A stretch of 64,000 nt of DNA, taken from NCBI GenBank assembly GCA_947178505.1, contig CAMWYR010000003.1:1-64000 (forward strand), read 5' to 3'. Numbering within the stretch: position 1 is the stretch's first letter; each line of letters starts with the position of its first letter. Both the position numbers and the translations under genes were made by a program. Positions 1 through 9,810 of the stretch are shown here, one piece after another. The stretch comes from an uncultured Muribaculaceae bacterium. GTDB taxonomy: Bacteria > Bacteroidota > Bacteroidia > Bacteroidales > Muribaculaceae. A model generated the notes under the pieces. The model did no database searches, was not told the origin of the DNA, and worked only from the letters and a program-made list of their open reading frames with translations.

Positions 1-65
1 ACAAGAACCGCGAGGATGCCATCATCGACCGGATAGCGACGCTCGTGGAGCAGGGAGCCCTTTAG
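1..65 (+). CDS. C-terminal end of an unidentified + strand gene (partial, ...KNREDAIIDRIATLVEQGAL*)
   Basis: Open frame from the window edge to TAG at 63-65, convergent with the minus-strand operon. Confidence 0.35.
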   Translation, partial: KNREDAIIDRIATLVEQGAL

Positions 66-115
66 ACCCCAACCCACAAGAAATGTAATAACTTTATAAC
101 AAGTAAGGAACTTAC

Positions 116-1696
116 TCATATCAGATGGGTTACGTTGATTTTCTTGTACTTGCTACCCATGCCGAGGGCGAAAGCCATCTGGTCTTTGATTATGAGTTCG
201 CCCTTCTGCAATCCTGCAATAGCGGTGCGAATGTCGTGGAGTTCCTGACCGCTTACCCCGAATAGGTCTTTGATAACCTTGTCGTCGATTGTCTGTTGCT
301 TCATGATCAATGGATACTGCGCATTGGCGTAGAAGTCAAAGCCTTTATTTTTGAAGTCAGCCATATTTTGCGTAGCGAGGATGATTGATAATCCCTTGTT
401 ACGTCCTACGGCAATAAGGTTGCGAAGCGGTCGATTATCAAAGCTCAGCATATAGTGAGCCTCGTCGATAATCGAGAAGTGGCGTATCTGAACAACATCG
501 TCATTGACGGCTTGTTTGTCAAGCTGTTCGTAGATGTTGTTTAGTTTCGACATAAGGAAGTACACGATAGCTTTCGCAATCGGGCCGTCCTTTGGGTAGC
601 CATCCATTTTGACGATAAAACTTTCTCCTACAAGGTCTGCTTTATCCTCGGTCTCAAAGATGTTTGCTCTTACAAGCTGTTTCAAAACCGATGAAATACT
701 ATCATCCTTATCAGGGTCTTTCATACGAGCCTGATAGTTTTTGAGCATGAGATCAAATGTTATCGGCTGTCCGTTAGTTGAGTTATATGCGTCTACTATA
801 GCCTCACTCAATCTGTTGCTCATATTTGAACTTGCCGTAACTCTATCAAGAGAACTTAAAGCGGAAGCCATTTCTGTTGAATAGAGATTAATCTCATTTT
901 GTGGTCTTCCGGTAAAGTTCTTGAACGGAGTAAACGGGAGGGGACGTTCTATGGGGTCAAGTATGCAAGAGCGGTTTACATCGAATAGTGACAACCAGTG
1001 ATTATTCTGAATGTCGCTGAACTCTCCCTTATAATCAAATAGAAGGAAGTTAACAGGATAACTACTCTCTGCCGAAATTGAACGTATCTGTTGCATCAGC
1101 ACAGCAAGAAGATTAGTCTTGCCTGAACCGGTTGCGCCGGCTATGATAATTTGAGCATTTGTTATAGCACGGCTATTGATATCAAGCGAAGCTTCCATTT
1201 CTGCATCTCCATAATTACCTACAAGCAGATTAAGAGCCGGAATATCCTTGGCAAGTACAGCTCGTCCTCCGGATGAGAAGAAGTAGTTTTCGAGATTATT
1301 GTCAGCCATCAAAGTATCACGACCGCGATACATTTCAGTACCAATAATTCGTGATAACACGTTATTGTTAGACAAATCAAGAGATGTATCTTTATAACGC
1401 ATTTTAATCAACGCTGAATAGAGAGGGGCTAACTCCTGATGGGTAAAGAAACTTGCCTGAAAACGACTGCCTTTCTGCAACTTAATAGCCTCTACTGTCT
1501 TCTCGTCTCGTTTGCCAGGAGTGGAAAGGCCAACAAGCAGACAAATACGCATCAGTTTATTGTTCAGTATCGAATATCTACGCTCATTACCGACAGAGCG
1601 TGAAAGATTGATTAGATTCTCAATCTTGTCTTTTAGCGGAGCAAACTCAGTATTGAAGTTTTCCGGAAAGTATATATCTCCAAATAGTAATGGCAT
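116..1696 (-). CDS. HerA/DUF87-like ATP-binding protein of a defence-type operon
   Basis: Walker A GATGSGKTN, Walker B FSIIDEAH, motif VGRNKGLSIILATQ; 4-nt gap from the upstream gene. Confidence 0.8.
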   Translation of the reverse strand: MPLLFGDIYFPENFNTEFAPLKDKIENLINLSRSVGNERRYSILNNKLMRICLLVGLSTPGKRDEKTVEAIKLQKGSRFQASFFTHQELAPLYSALIKMRYKDTSLDLSNNNVLSRIIGTEMYRGRDTLMADNNLENYFFSSGGRAVLAKDIPALNLLVGNYGDAEMEASLDINSRAITNAQIIIAGATGSGKTNLLAVLMQQIRSISAESSYPVNFLLFDYKGEFSDIQNNHWLSLFDVNRSCILDPIERPLPFTPFKNFTGRPQNEINLYSTEMASALSSLDRVTASSNMSNRLSEAIVDAYNSTNGQPITFDLMLKNYQARMKDPDKDDSISSVLKQLVRANIFETEDKADLVGESFIVKMDGYPKDGPIAKAIVYFLMSKLNNIYEQLDKQAVNDDVVQIRHFSIIDEAHYMLSFDNRPLRNLIAVGRNKGLSIILATQNMADFKNKGFDFYANAQYPLIMKQQTIDDKVIKDLFGVSGQELHDIRTAIAGLQKGELIIKDQMAFALGMGSKYKKINVTHLI

Positions 1697-1700
1697 GATC

Positions 1701-3701
1701 TTACTGATTTAATTCGATTCCAAAATATCCGTCGCTAACAGTAGTCTTCTGTTCCTCTACGTCGCGATGGAGCGTAAATGTCTTTGAAATGAAAGCTTCG
1801 AGTTTCTTATAGTCGCTATCCGGGCGAACCTCCGATGTCGTACAAAGTAAAATAGTCTGCTCGGCAAGATTCGGGAAATACTCTTCAAATAGTATTTCAC
1901 GGCTCTCATTATCCAGCACGCCCATCACTGTATCAATCATTACAGGAGGATTATAGTCACCAAGATTACGAAGAACCTTCAGAAGTACCTGAATGAATAT
2001 CTGCTTCGATGCAGCGTTGAGCTGATTGAGGTAAATTTCATTCCCCTTTGTATGGAAAATCTTAATATTGAAATTCTCCATGCTATCGCTCAACTCTACT
2101 CGACCAATATGACCTTTATAAGACACAAGCAAGCGATTGAGTTGCTGCTGCATTTCACTCTCGATCTGAGCTTTTTTCTTTTTCAGAAGACTATCCGCAA
2201 CCTTCTCAAAGAATGGTTTGAGTTTAACAAGAGTATCGTATTTCAAATCAGGCTCTTGCTGAATCTGAACATCATAACGATGGATGCGGTTTTCGAGCTT
2301 CTGAATTTCCTGTTTCAACTGTCCTTCGTTGACCTTAGCCTTTTCAAGTTTTCGCTCACTTTCTTCATACGATGAAATAATAAACTCATTACCTCCAGCT
2401 CTTGTCTGTTCAAGATTTTTTTTCTCAGTACGCATTTCCTCTATCGTAGCCAACAGCACCTCAAGATCTTGACGCTGACGGTATAGAGAAACGAACTGAT
2501 TATTTGATGCTCTGTTCACAAGTGACTTTAATGCCGCTATCTCAGATGAGTCAAGGTAATCAAATGGATCTTGGCGATTAACAGTATTCTGAATCGCAAC
2601 CATGTGTTTTACAACATTCTCTTCATCGACCTCAGGCGAACACAAAGACAAATCTTTCAGATATTCAATGATCTTACTTGTGACATCACGAAGTGTTTCA
2701 AGAGGATATGCCCCGGTACTTGACTGTTGCAACTCATTCTTAATGCGAAGTATATTATTTATCTCAACGGATAAACTTGAAGCGATTTTGGGTAGGAAAA
2801 CGTTGATTTCAACATTCTCCATAAATCCTTTAATATCTTCTGCATACGATGCTGCCCGAGATATTATATCGTTTATCTTGGCTGAAATATCTGTGATACG
2901 CTTATTCAGACTTGCACTTTGTTGTGCGCCCTCCTTCGCTTTATGATATTCAGATTCCATCGATGTTAAATACTTGTAAAGAGAATCTTGTTCAGCAACA
3001 CAAGCATTTAGTTCGGCTGTCAGTTTATCCTTTTGGCCTACCAACTCATTATATTCTGCAGCCTCCTGTTCTGCCTGCAATCGAAGTTTTGCCCACTCCT
3101 GCTGAAGCTTTTCAGCGGCACGTTTCAGTTGCAGATATTTTTTGAAACCGAGTACATTTTCAAAATTATCTTTAATAGTTTGAGCGAACACATTCTTTTT
3201 CAGAAGTTCGCTTGACTGCATGGCATCAAATAAGAAATACTGGCTTAACTCCTGCGGAAGATTGGCCTTGATAATCTTGTTGACTTCTTGCTCGTTTTTA
3301 ATACGCTCCTTAGTGGCGGTCATAGTGCCATACACAAACATATTGCCGTTCATGTTAAGGCTGACACTCTCAAGCGGTTTCCCGGCAGGGTTGAGAACAT
3401 ACGTGCGTTTTAGGATATATTTCTGCTCCTGACCGAGTACCTTACCGCTGAATGTTATCTGCAAGGATATTTCAGGCTTGACCTGTCCGACGGCACCTTG
3501 ATTAACAAGCTCCATGAAATGGTCACGGTTCTCAATTTTAAGACCGTAAAGCGCACCGCTTATAGCCTCAAAAAGTGTTGTCTTACCACCACCATTTGAG
3601 CCACCTATAAGGATAATCGGGCGTTCCTCGTCAACGGTCAAATCAAGATCGAGGTCAAGGTATGTCTTATAATTGCTGACTTTGATTCTCTGGATTAACA
3701 T
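1701..3701 (-). CDS. DndD-like SMC/Rad50-type AAA ATPase
   Basis: N-terminal Walker A GGSNGGGKTTLFE, YFLFDAMQSSELLK motif, long coiled coil, C-terminal PPVMIDTVMGVLD. Confidence 0.8.
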   Translation of the reverse strand: MLIQRIKVSNYKTYLDLDLDLTVDEERPIILIGGSNGGGKTTLFEAISGALYGLKIENRDHFMELVNQGAVGQVKPEISLQITFSGKVLGQEQKYILKRTYVLNPAGKPLESVSLNMNGNMFVYGTMTATKERIKNEQEVNKIIKANLPQELSQYFLFDAMQSSELLKKNVFAQTIKDNFENVLGFKKYLQLKRAAEKLQQEWAKLRLQAEQEAAEYNELVGQKDKLTAELNACVAEQDSLYKYLTSMESEYHKAKEGAQQSASLNKRITDISAKINDIISRAASYAEDIKGFMENVEINVFLPKIASSLSVEINNILRIKNELQQSSTGAYPLETLRDVTSKIIEYLKDLSLCSPEVDEENVVKHMVAIQNTVNRQDPFDYLDSSEIAALKSLVNRASNNQFVSLYRQRQDLEVLLATIEEMRTEKKNLEQTRAGGNEFIISSYEESERKLEKAKVNEGQLKQEIQKLENRIHRYDVQIQQEPDLKYDTLVKLKPFFEKVADSLLKKKKAQIESEMQQQLNRLLVSYKGHIGRVELSDSMENFNIKIFHTKGNEIYLNQLNAASKQIFIQVLLKVLRNLGDYNPPVMIDTVMGVLDNESREILFEEYFPNLAEQTILLCTTSEVRPDSDYKKLEAFISKTFTLHRDVEEQKTTVSDGYFGIELNQ

Positions 3702-3713
3702 GTTGAGAGAGTA

Positions 3714-3932
3714 TTATTGTTTGATTTTCTGAATGGCAGCGCGGATTATATCTTCCGTAGTTGCATCGTCAATCTCTATCGCATCCACCTTTTTGGCATG
3801 ATAGGCTTTAAGAATATCCTCACTCAGCCATTCAAAATCAATCCCCTCAGCATCGCAGATAGCTTCAATCATCGAGAGGTCATCCTTACGGATTCCGTAA
3901 TGTACGAATTTCTGGTCTATTCCTTTTGCCAT
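3714..3932 (-). CDS. 72-aa small protein associated with a DNA modification-type operon
   Basis: Short ORF packed between helicase and DndD-like genes with minimal spacers. Confidence 0.7.
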   Translation of the reverse strand: MAKGIDQKFVHYGIRKDDLSMIEAICDAEGIDFEWLSEDILKAYHAKKVDAIEIDDATTEDIIRAAIQKIKQ

Positions 3933-3935
3933 AGC

Positions 3936-6314
3936 TTACGAATTTTCTTGTTTAAAATCGAGATATGCCCAGCCTTCATGGTCTGTTGTATTCTCTATCT
4001 TATATCGCGACCACACCCAGTTCATTCCGTCTTTAACAATTACGCCTCCCACGAGATTTGCTCCTTTCGCATTTTCTTCAACGATGTAGTCGTTGAGTGC
4101 ATTATGCTTTAGGTGTGCAGTCAGAGGCTCGCTTCCGGCTGTCTTCGTATCAAAGAGCATAATCTTTCCATTCTTCAACCGGATAACAAAATCGACATAG
4201 AACGGCGCTTTGTTTCCGGATTCATTGGTATACTCTACAGCATAGTGCTGGCGGCCTTTGTCACCATTCTTATACCACCAATCAATATATTCGCTATTCT
4301 CTTCAAGGAAATTAGCAAATGCTTTTTCAGGTATCGATGCTGAATTAAGTTCGTAGAACGGCTGGAGAGCATGATTATCGGCAAGTTGAAGACGATGAGT
4401 CTCATCTTCATAGAGTCTTTCCTCCGGCACACTCCACTGAAATTCTTTCATTGCACGAGCAGATGCCTTCTGTTTCTTTACTTCGCGCATCTTTATATAC
4501 CGGTCTAATGCTATGCGTAGCAATCGGTCAAACTTCGGACGGTTATCGTGATACAGGAACACCTTCTTCGCATCCGTATCAAAGATACCGAAGAAGTCTG
4601 CTATTGTTTCGAGCAAATAGCTGGCAAGTTTGTCTGCCGGATTATTCTTACTCTCAAAAGAAGACACATATTTTGAAATTTCGCTTATAAATACGCGGTC
4701 AATCTCCGCCGCGGTTCTCGCAAATTTTACATTTTGATTATCGACATTAATAGTCTGTATCTCATTCTGAAAATGAATATCCTTTGGAATCGGAATATTC
4801 ACATTCGGGACATTGAGACGCAATATGTTTTCTACCTTCCTGCGATTTTCATTTATCTGTTCATCGTCTGTGTCGGGCAATGATTTAGGAGCATAATCTT
4901 CACCTCGCATGGCTGCAAGTTCAGCAAGACTAAACAATCCGGCGGACGCTTGCTCTATATTCCAGAACTTTTCACTTTCAGCGTATAAAATTCTACGAAA
5001 ATCCGGACCGAAGTAGTTTCGGGTATCGTTAGGGCGATCAGCATATACTGATTTCAACTCTACATTATTGAGTTCAGGACGGCATACTGCCACCAGAGCA
5101 TATTTCTTGATGTAGTCAGCATCCGTGGTGACTATGTTGATCTTTTCTTTGGCAATGTCGGTATATACATATCCAATGTTCAGACGGTCATCTGTATAGT
5201 GATGTTGCTCAGGCATTCGGAGTATACGTCCGACGGTCTGTATGGTGAACTGGTCGCTTGACAATTTACGGAAAATAAGAAGTACGGCAGCGCGGGGGCA
5301 GTCCCATCCAAGAGCAATCGCTTCCTTGAATAGAAGAACCTGTACCATATTGTCGGGATTTTCAAGACCTTCAAGGTTTTTCTTCTCACCTGAAAGCCAT
5401 ATTGCAAGTCGTCCGTTATCGACAGTTATATCTCGCATTGTATCGAGATATTGCTTAACGAAATTAGCAATTTCGTTATCCTCTGCCGTCATGGTTTCCT
5501 TCTGGTCATTAGGAAGTTGGATAAGCAGCAAAGGATTAATGTTTACTCCAAGTTTCTTATATGTTTCTGCAAGCTGATCTCGCTTATCAAGGGCAAGTTT
5601 CATCAGGTGATTATTGAGAGTAGTCTCATCTGTTATACCGCTATCAAGCTCAGGATTGAGAACCACCTCGCGTTTGATCATTTCAGCATTGATAACCTTG
5701 TCGCGTCCGATACGTACCTTTTCATCAAAGCGTACTGTCTTGGGAGTAGCGGAAATTCTTATTTCAACAGCAGGATTGATTTTATCAAGTACCGCACAGG
5801 ATTTATCCGCTGTCTTTGACCAGAACATATGTTCTTCGTCGATGATAGCAACTATCGGCAATCCGTTTTGCTCTTGGGTTTTACGACAAATTTCATATAG
5901 CGATGCACTTGATTCACTATCACGCACCATAAGGTTCTTCTCTTTATTGACGCTCTCCCAGTTAACAAAGAGTATTTCGCCGGGTTGAATACCTTCGCTC
6001 TGCTCAAGGTCATCAAACATTACAGGACGGAGTTCACGACCATCGGCAAATGCCCCCTTCAGTTTCATATAGCTCTGGAGATGGAGTTTACGGGGCGCAA
6101 ACCATATAAAGGCAACCTCTTCATACCGATTAGTACCGTCTGATTTTAGCGTTTCAACTATGTTTACAAGTGTCTGACAAGCCATAACAGTTTTACCTGA
6201 TCCTGTTGGAGCTTCAAATACGACTTTCCGACGTGAACCACCTTCATTAAGCAGTCGTACGACCTTATTAGTTAATTCTTTTACTGCATCCTGCTGATAT
6301 GCAAAATCTTTCAT
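3936..6314 (-). CDS. DEAD/DEAH-box helicase, type III Res-like, with PD-(D/E)XK-like C-terminus
   Basis: FEAPTGSGKTVMA, IIDEEH, SATPKT, QTVGRILRMPE helicase motifs; C-terminal FYVDFVIRLKNGKIMLFDTKTAG. Confidence 0.85.
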   Translation of the reverse strand: MKDFAYQQDAVKELTNKVVRLLNEGGSRRKVVFEAPTGSGKTVMACQTLVNIVETLKSDGTNRYEEVAFIWFAPRKLHLQSYMKLKGAFADGRELRPVMFDDLEQSEGIQPGEILFVNWESVNKEKNLMVRDSESSASLYEICRKTQEQNGLPIVAIIDEEHMFWSKTADKSCAVLDKINPAVEIRISATPKTVRFDEKVRIGRDKVINAEMIKREVVLNPELDSGITDETTLNNHLMKLALDKRDQLAETYKKLGVNINPLLLIQLPNDQKETMTAEDNEIANFVKQYLDTMRDITVDNGRLAIWLSGEKKNLEGLENPDNMVQVLLFKEAIALGWDCPRAAVLLIFRKLSSDQFTIQTVGRILRMPEQHHYTDDRLNIGYVYTDIAKEKINIVTTDADYIKKYALVAVCRPELNNVELKSVYADRPNDTRNYFGPDFRRILYAESEKFWNIEQASAGLFSLAELAAMRGEDYAPKSLPDTDDEQINENRRKVENILRLNVPNVNIPIPKDIHFQNEIQTINVDNQNVKFARTAAEIDRVFISEISKYVSSFESKNNPADKLASYLLETIADFFGIFDTDAKKVFLYHDNRPKFDRLLRIALDRYIKMREVKKQKASARAMKEFQWSVPEERLYEDETHRLQLADNHALQPFYELNSASIPEKAFANFLEENSEYIDWWYKNGDKGRQHYAVEYTNESGNKAPFYVDFVIRLKNGKIMLFDTKTAGSEPLTAHLKHNALNDYIVEENAKGANLVGGVIVKDGMNWVWSRYKIENTTDHEGWAYLDFKQENS

Positions 6315-8132
6315 TCGTCGCCTCCTTCCTCTTCAAAGTCAAACAAGTTTTCAGCCGCACGCTCCTCTTTATCCTTATTCTCAGGATTGAGTAATATGTT
6401 TTTAGGTTTCGGAAGTACACGTTTGTAAGCATTATATATAGCTGCCGGAAGAGCTGTCAGACGAACTTTCTCGCTGACACTCTCAAACTCCACATTCCAT
6501 GCGTCATTTCCCGGCGAGAACACATATACGATTATAGGATTTTCTACATCCATAACCTCTATTGCATCAATCAAGTCATAGATGGCTTCTTCGTTATAAA
6601 CAATGAGCATTTGCTTCTTTCCGTCGGCAAAGTAACGGAAACCATTTTCCAACGTCGGCATTTCTCCAAACATATCATGCTCAGTATAAAGATTCTCTTT
6701 TATGCAAAGCATATCTGAAGATAGCAACATCAATCGACGCATATTCTGAGGAGTACGGCGACGACCCACGAAGTCAGTACGATAATAGCGTAGATTATTA
6801 TTGTGTAATCCTTCGACATACTCCCCATTTGGCTTTGTATAGCCCTCAATCACACGCTTATTACGCTCGTAGGTAACATTCTCGCAAATACCGTTTTCGT
6901 TATTTGTGCAGAGAATACACTGACGTTTGCCTCCATCCTCGGCATTCAACTGCATCACGGCGTGAAGCGTTGTACCTGAACCTGCAAAGAAATCAAGAAC
7001 TGTGGCGTTTTCCTCTCCAAACTTCAATAAAAATGAAATTAACTCTAACGGCTTCGGATTATCAAATAATCTGGTAACATTAAATAGATTCTTTAAAGCC
7101 TCAGCTCCCGAAGAAGTTGTTCCAACCTCAGTCATAATGGAACGAGGTTTATAACCTTCAGGTTGGCGTTGTTTAAAATGAACAGTCCATTTTCCTTTAA
7201 CTTTTACTATACGAGCTTCACCTTGAGAAAGGTCGGATAGAAAACGAGGTTTTGACCGTAGCCAGCTTATTGGTTCTCCATTTTCTTCAAATTCCAGAAC
7301 TGTACCGTCTGGACATTCTATTGGATAATATTGTTTGCCGGACTTCCTTTTAAAAGTATCCCAAAAGAATCTTCCAATTTCATCTCTTTCTTTATAACGT
7401 GAAAGATATTCTTCTCCATACGGAATAAATATATTTGGCAACTCCGCTACATTCTTAGCATATACTAAAACATATTCATGTTCTGTGGCAACGAATTTGG
7501 AATCATTACCTCCACCTTTTTTCTTTTGCCATATCAATTGGGCTATAAAGTTAGATTCACCAAATAATCCACAATCTTTATCATCACATAGAAGTTTTAG
7601 ATTGGAAACCTCATTATCATCTATGGAGATAAATATTACTCCGCGGTCAGAAAGGAGTTTTTTTGCTATACGCAAACGACGCGACATAAATGACAGCCAC
7701 TTTGAGTGACGGTAGCTATCCTCTGAGTCTACAAAAGAGTCATTGTAGATAAAGTCTTTGTTGCCGGTATTGTAAGGTGGATCTATATAGATTACGTCGA
7801 TTTTGCCTTCGTGAGTGTAAGTAAGGGTTGTGAGAGCCTCGAGATTATCCCCCTCAATCAGAATATGATTAGGATAACTATTTGATTTACACTCACTTAC
7901 CCCCCCCCGAATCAGCTGAAACGGGAGCGATAATGGCGCGACTCTTAACCTCTTTAAGAACCGGTAGCTCAGTGCACAGACGTTCCTCGACTTCTTCTGG
8001 TTTATCTTCCCACACAAGACCATAAGTTTTAGTCTCATTGAGAAGTCCGAGAAGCGCAGAGCGTTCATCATCAGTCAAGCCCTCCAAGGTCTTGATCCGG
8101 TCAATCAATTTATTTTTCTCAGTCGCCTTCAT
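6311..8132 (-). CDS. Site-specific DNA methyltransferase (beta-class, type III Mod-like), frame split by a G9 tract; probably phase variable
   Basis: DPPYNTGNKDF (motif IV) and LDFFAGSGTT (motif I). ORFs 8132-7893 and 8071-6311 join into one protein if one G is removed from the tract at 7900-7908. Confidence 0.85.
7900..7908 (-). repeat. Homopolymeric G9 tract (C9 on + strand) inside the methyltransferase gene
   Basis: Overlapping translations ...ADSGGGK* and ...QLIRGGVSECKS both require 9 G; the full-length frame needs 8 (or 11). Confidence 0.85.
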
Positions 8133-8296
8133 TATGGCAAATTTAATCTTTCATAAAAACAAGAAACATCCGAGTAGCATCTGAAGGCCGACCAAAGCCT
8201 GTAACGACTACAAGGATGTTTCAAAAGTTTTCGGCTCTCGCCGTATATCTCTGTATTCTAATTGGTCATTTTCCAGATTTATGTTACTTTCAATTG

Positions 8297-8304
8297 CAAA
8301 GATA
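8297..8304 (-). promoter_or_regulatory. Candidate Bacteroidota -7 box (TATCTTTG) for the methyltransferase operon
   Basis: Matches TAnnTTTG on the minus strand about 165 nt upstream of the ATG; no good -33 box seen. Confidence 0.35.
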
Positions 8305-8576
8305 AGAAATTTTTTCGAGTTTAATGGGTAGGCAAACTGGAAATATTATACTTTATAATGGTAAATATAATATACCTTAGTTGATGAAGCAAAGGGTAGG
8401 GTATAAAAAAGCAATGCTCCCCGACTAAGTGGTTAGATTAAGGCCCCGTCTCATAAAAAATCAGAATCTAACTTTTTCTGATAATATAGAACTTTATCCG
8501 GCGGTTATTGTATATAATATATGAGCTTTCGGGCTCACACTTATCAACTGCTTATAAACACAATATTAGAATAATT

Positions 8577-9281
8577 ATGAAGGCTTTTAAATCAGTATGC
8601 GCTGTCGTGCTTTGCGGCAGTATGCTTTTCGGCACGACATCGTGCAACATGAGTAATACGGGCAAAGGCGCTCTCATCGGCGGTGGCGGCGGTGCAGGCG
8701 TAGGTGCCGGAATCGGCGCAATCTTCGGTGGTGGCAAGGGTGCTGCAATCGGTTCGGGCGTGGGTGCTGCAATCGGTGCAGGTGTAGGCGCGCTTATCGG
8801 TAACCATATGGACAAGCAGAAGAAGGAACTTGAGAAGGAACTCGCCAACACCGCAAAGGTTGAGGAGACTCAGGACCCGGCAACCGGCCTGAAGGCAATC
8901 CGCGTCACTTTCGAGGGCGGTATCCTCTTCGCTACCGGAAAGTCTACTATCTCAGAGCAGGCCAAGGCCAACCTCGCTAAGTTCGCAGCCAACCTCAAGG
9001 AGAATCCCAACACTGACATCCAGATTCTCGGGTTCACCGACAACACAGGGTCGTTCGCAGCCAATGAGCGTGTATCGACCGACCGCGCGGCAGCCGTGCT
9101 CAGCTTCCTCGCCAACCAGGGTGTATCTCCCCTCCGTATGACGTCGAAGGGCATCCCCATGGCCGACTACGTCGCATCAAACGACACTCCCGAAGGCCGT
9201 GCCGAGAACCGTCGCGTGGAGATCTTCATCACCGCCAACGACCAGATGATCAAGGATGCTCAGCAGCAGGTGAACAGCTGA
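8577..9281 (+). CDS. OmpA-family lipoprotein with glycine-zipper domain
   Basis: Signal peptide and lipobox-like LFGTTSCN, Gly-rich zipper, OmpA C-terminal TDNTGS...NRRVEIFI; start placed at internal ATG 8577. Confidence 0.88.
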   Translation: MKAFKSVCAVVLCGSMLFGTTSCNMSNTGKGALIGGGGGAGVGAGIGAIFGGGKGAAIGSGVGAAIGAGVGALIGNHMDKQKKELEKELANTAKVEETQDPATGLKAIRVTFEGGILFATGKSTISEQAKANLAKFAANLKENPNTDIQILGFTDNTGSFAANERVSTDRAAAVLSFLANQGVSPLRMTSKGIPMADYVASNDTPEGRAENRRVEIFITANDQMIKDAQQQVNS

Positions 9282-9314
9282 TCCCCCTTCATAAAATAAC
9301 ACAACTCCATAAAA

Positions 9315-9355
9315 AGCAGGATGCGCCCCGCCCCGGGTCGCATCCTGCTTCTTCT
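9315..9355 (+). terminator. Rho-independent terminator after the OmpA-family gene
   Basis: Stem agcaggatgcg/cgcatcctgct followed by a T-rich run. Confidence 0.75.
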
Positions 9356-9384
9356 ATATCTCTCAAAAGTGTGGAGGAATGCGT

Positions 9385-9810
9385 CTATGTATTTGTTTCT
9401 GAAATATTGATTACGAGATCTTCTTTAAGGATAGTTGTGAGGTCGATGGGGGGTAAAATAAAATTCCTGAATTCAGAATCTTCAGTTTTAGCAAACATTA
9501 TTCCTCTGGCCACCCCGATGGTCTGATTTGCAAAGAACCCGAGATCATCTTTGGAAATTATGAGCACTTTATCTTTAATCAGGTTATCCCAATCTTCAGA
9601 AAAGATATCAAATTCGCAGTTGATTCCAAGTTTTAAAATGGTTCTTTCATCGTGTAGGAATTCCACAGAAACTTTGCAGGCAATTCGTTTGGCATTGCGT
9701 GCCGCTTTGAAGCCCAGATTGACTTTAAACGATAACCCTTCCGATGGGGCTTTATCGTTTAAAATTGCAAATTGCTCTATGTTTATTTTGGCCATTCTAA
9801 AACGTATCAT
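9385..9810 (-). CDS. SecB-like chaperone of a TAC-type module
   Basis: Small beta-rich protein; tail IGVARGIMFAK...NFILPPIDLTTIL resembles the SecB C-terminal region; ATGA overlap with the antitoxin gene. Confidence 0.6.
   Translation of the reverse strand: MIRFRMAKINIEQFAILNDKAPSEGLSFKVNLGFKAARNAKRIACKVSVEFLHDERTILKLGINCEFDIFSEDWDNLIKDKVLIISKDDLGFFANQTIGVARGIMFAKTEDSEFRNFILPPIDLTTILKEDLVINISETNT

Noticed and set aside
8508-8576. N-terminal extension of the OmpA-family ORF
   Set aside because: A typical lipoprotein signal peptide begins at ATG 8577; the upstream part is not signal-like.
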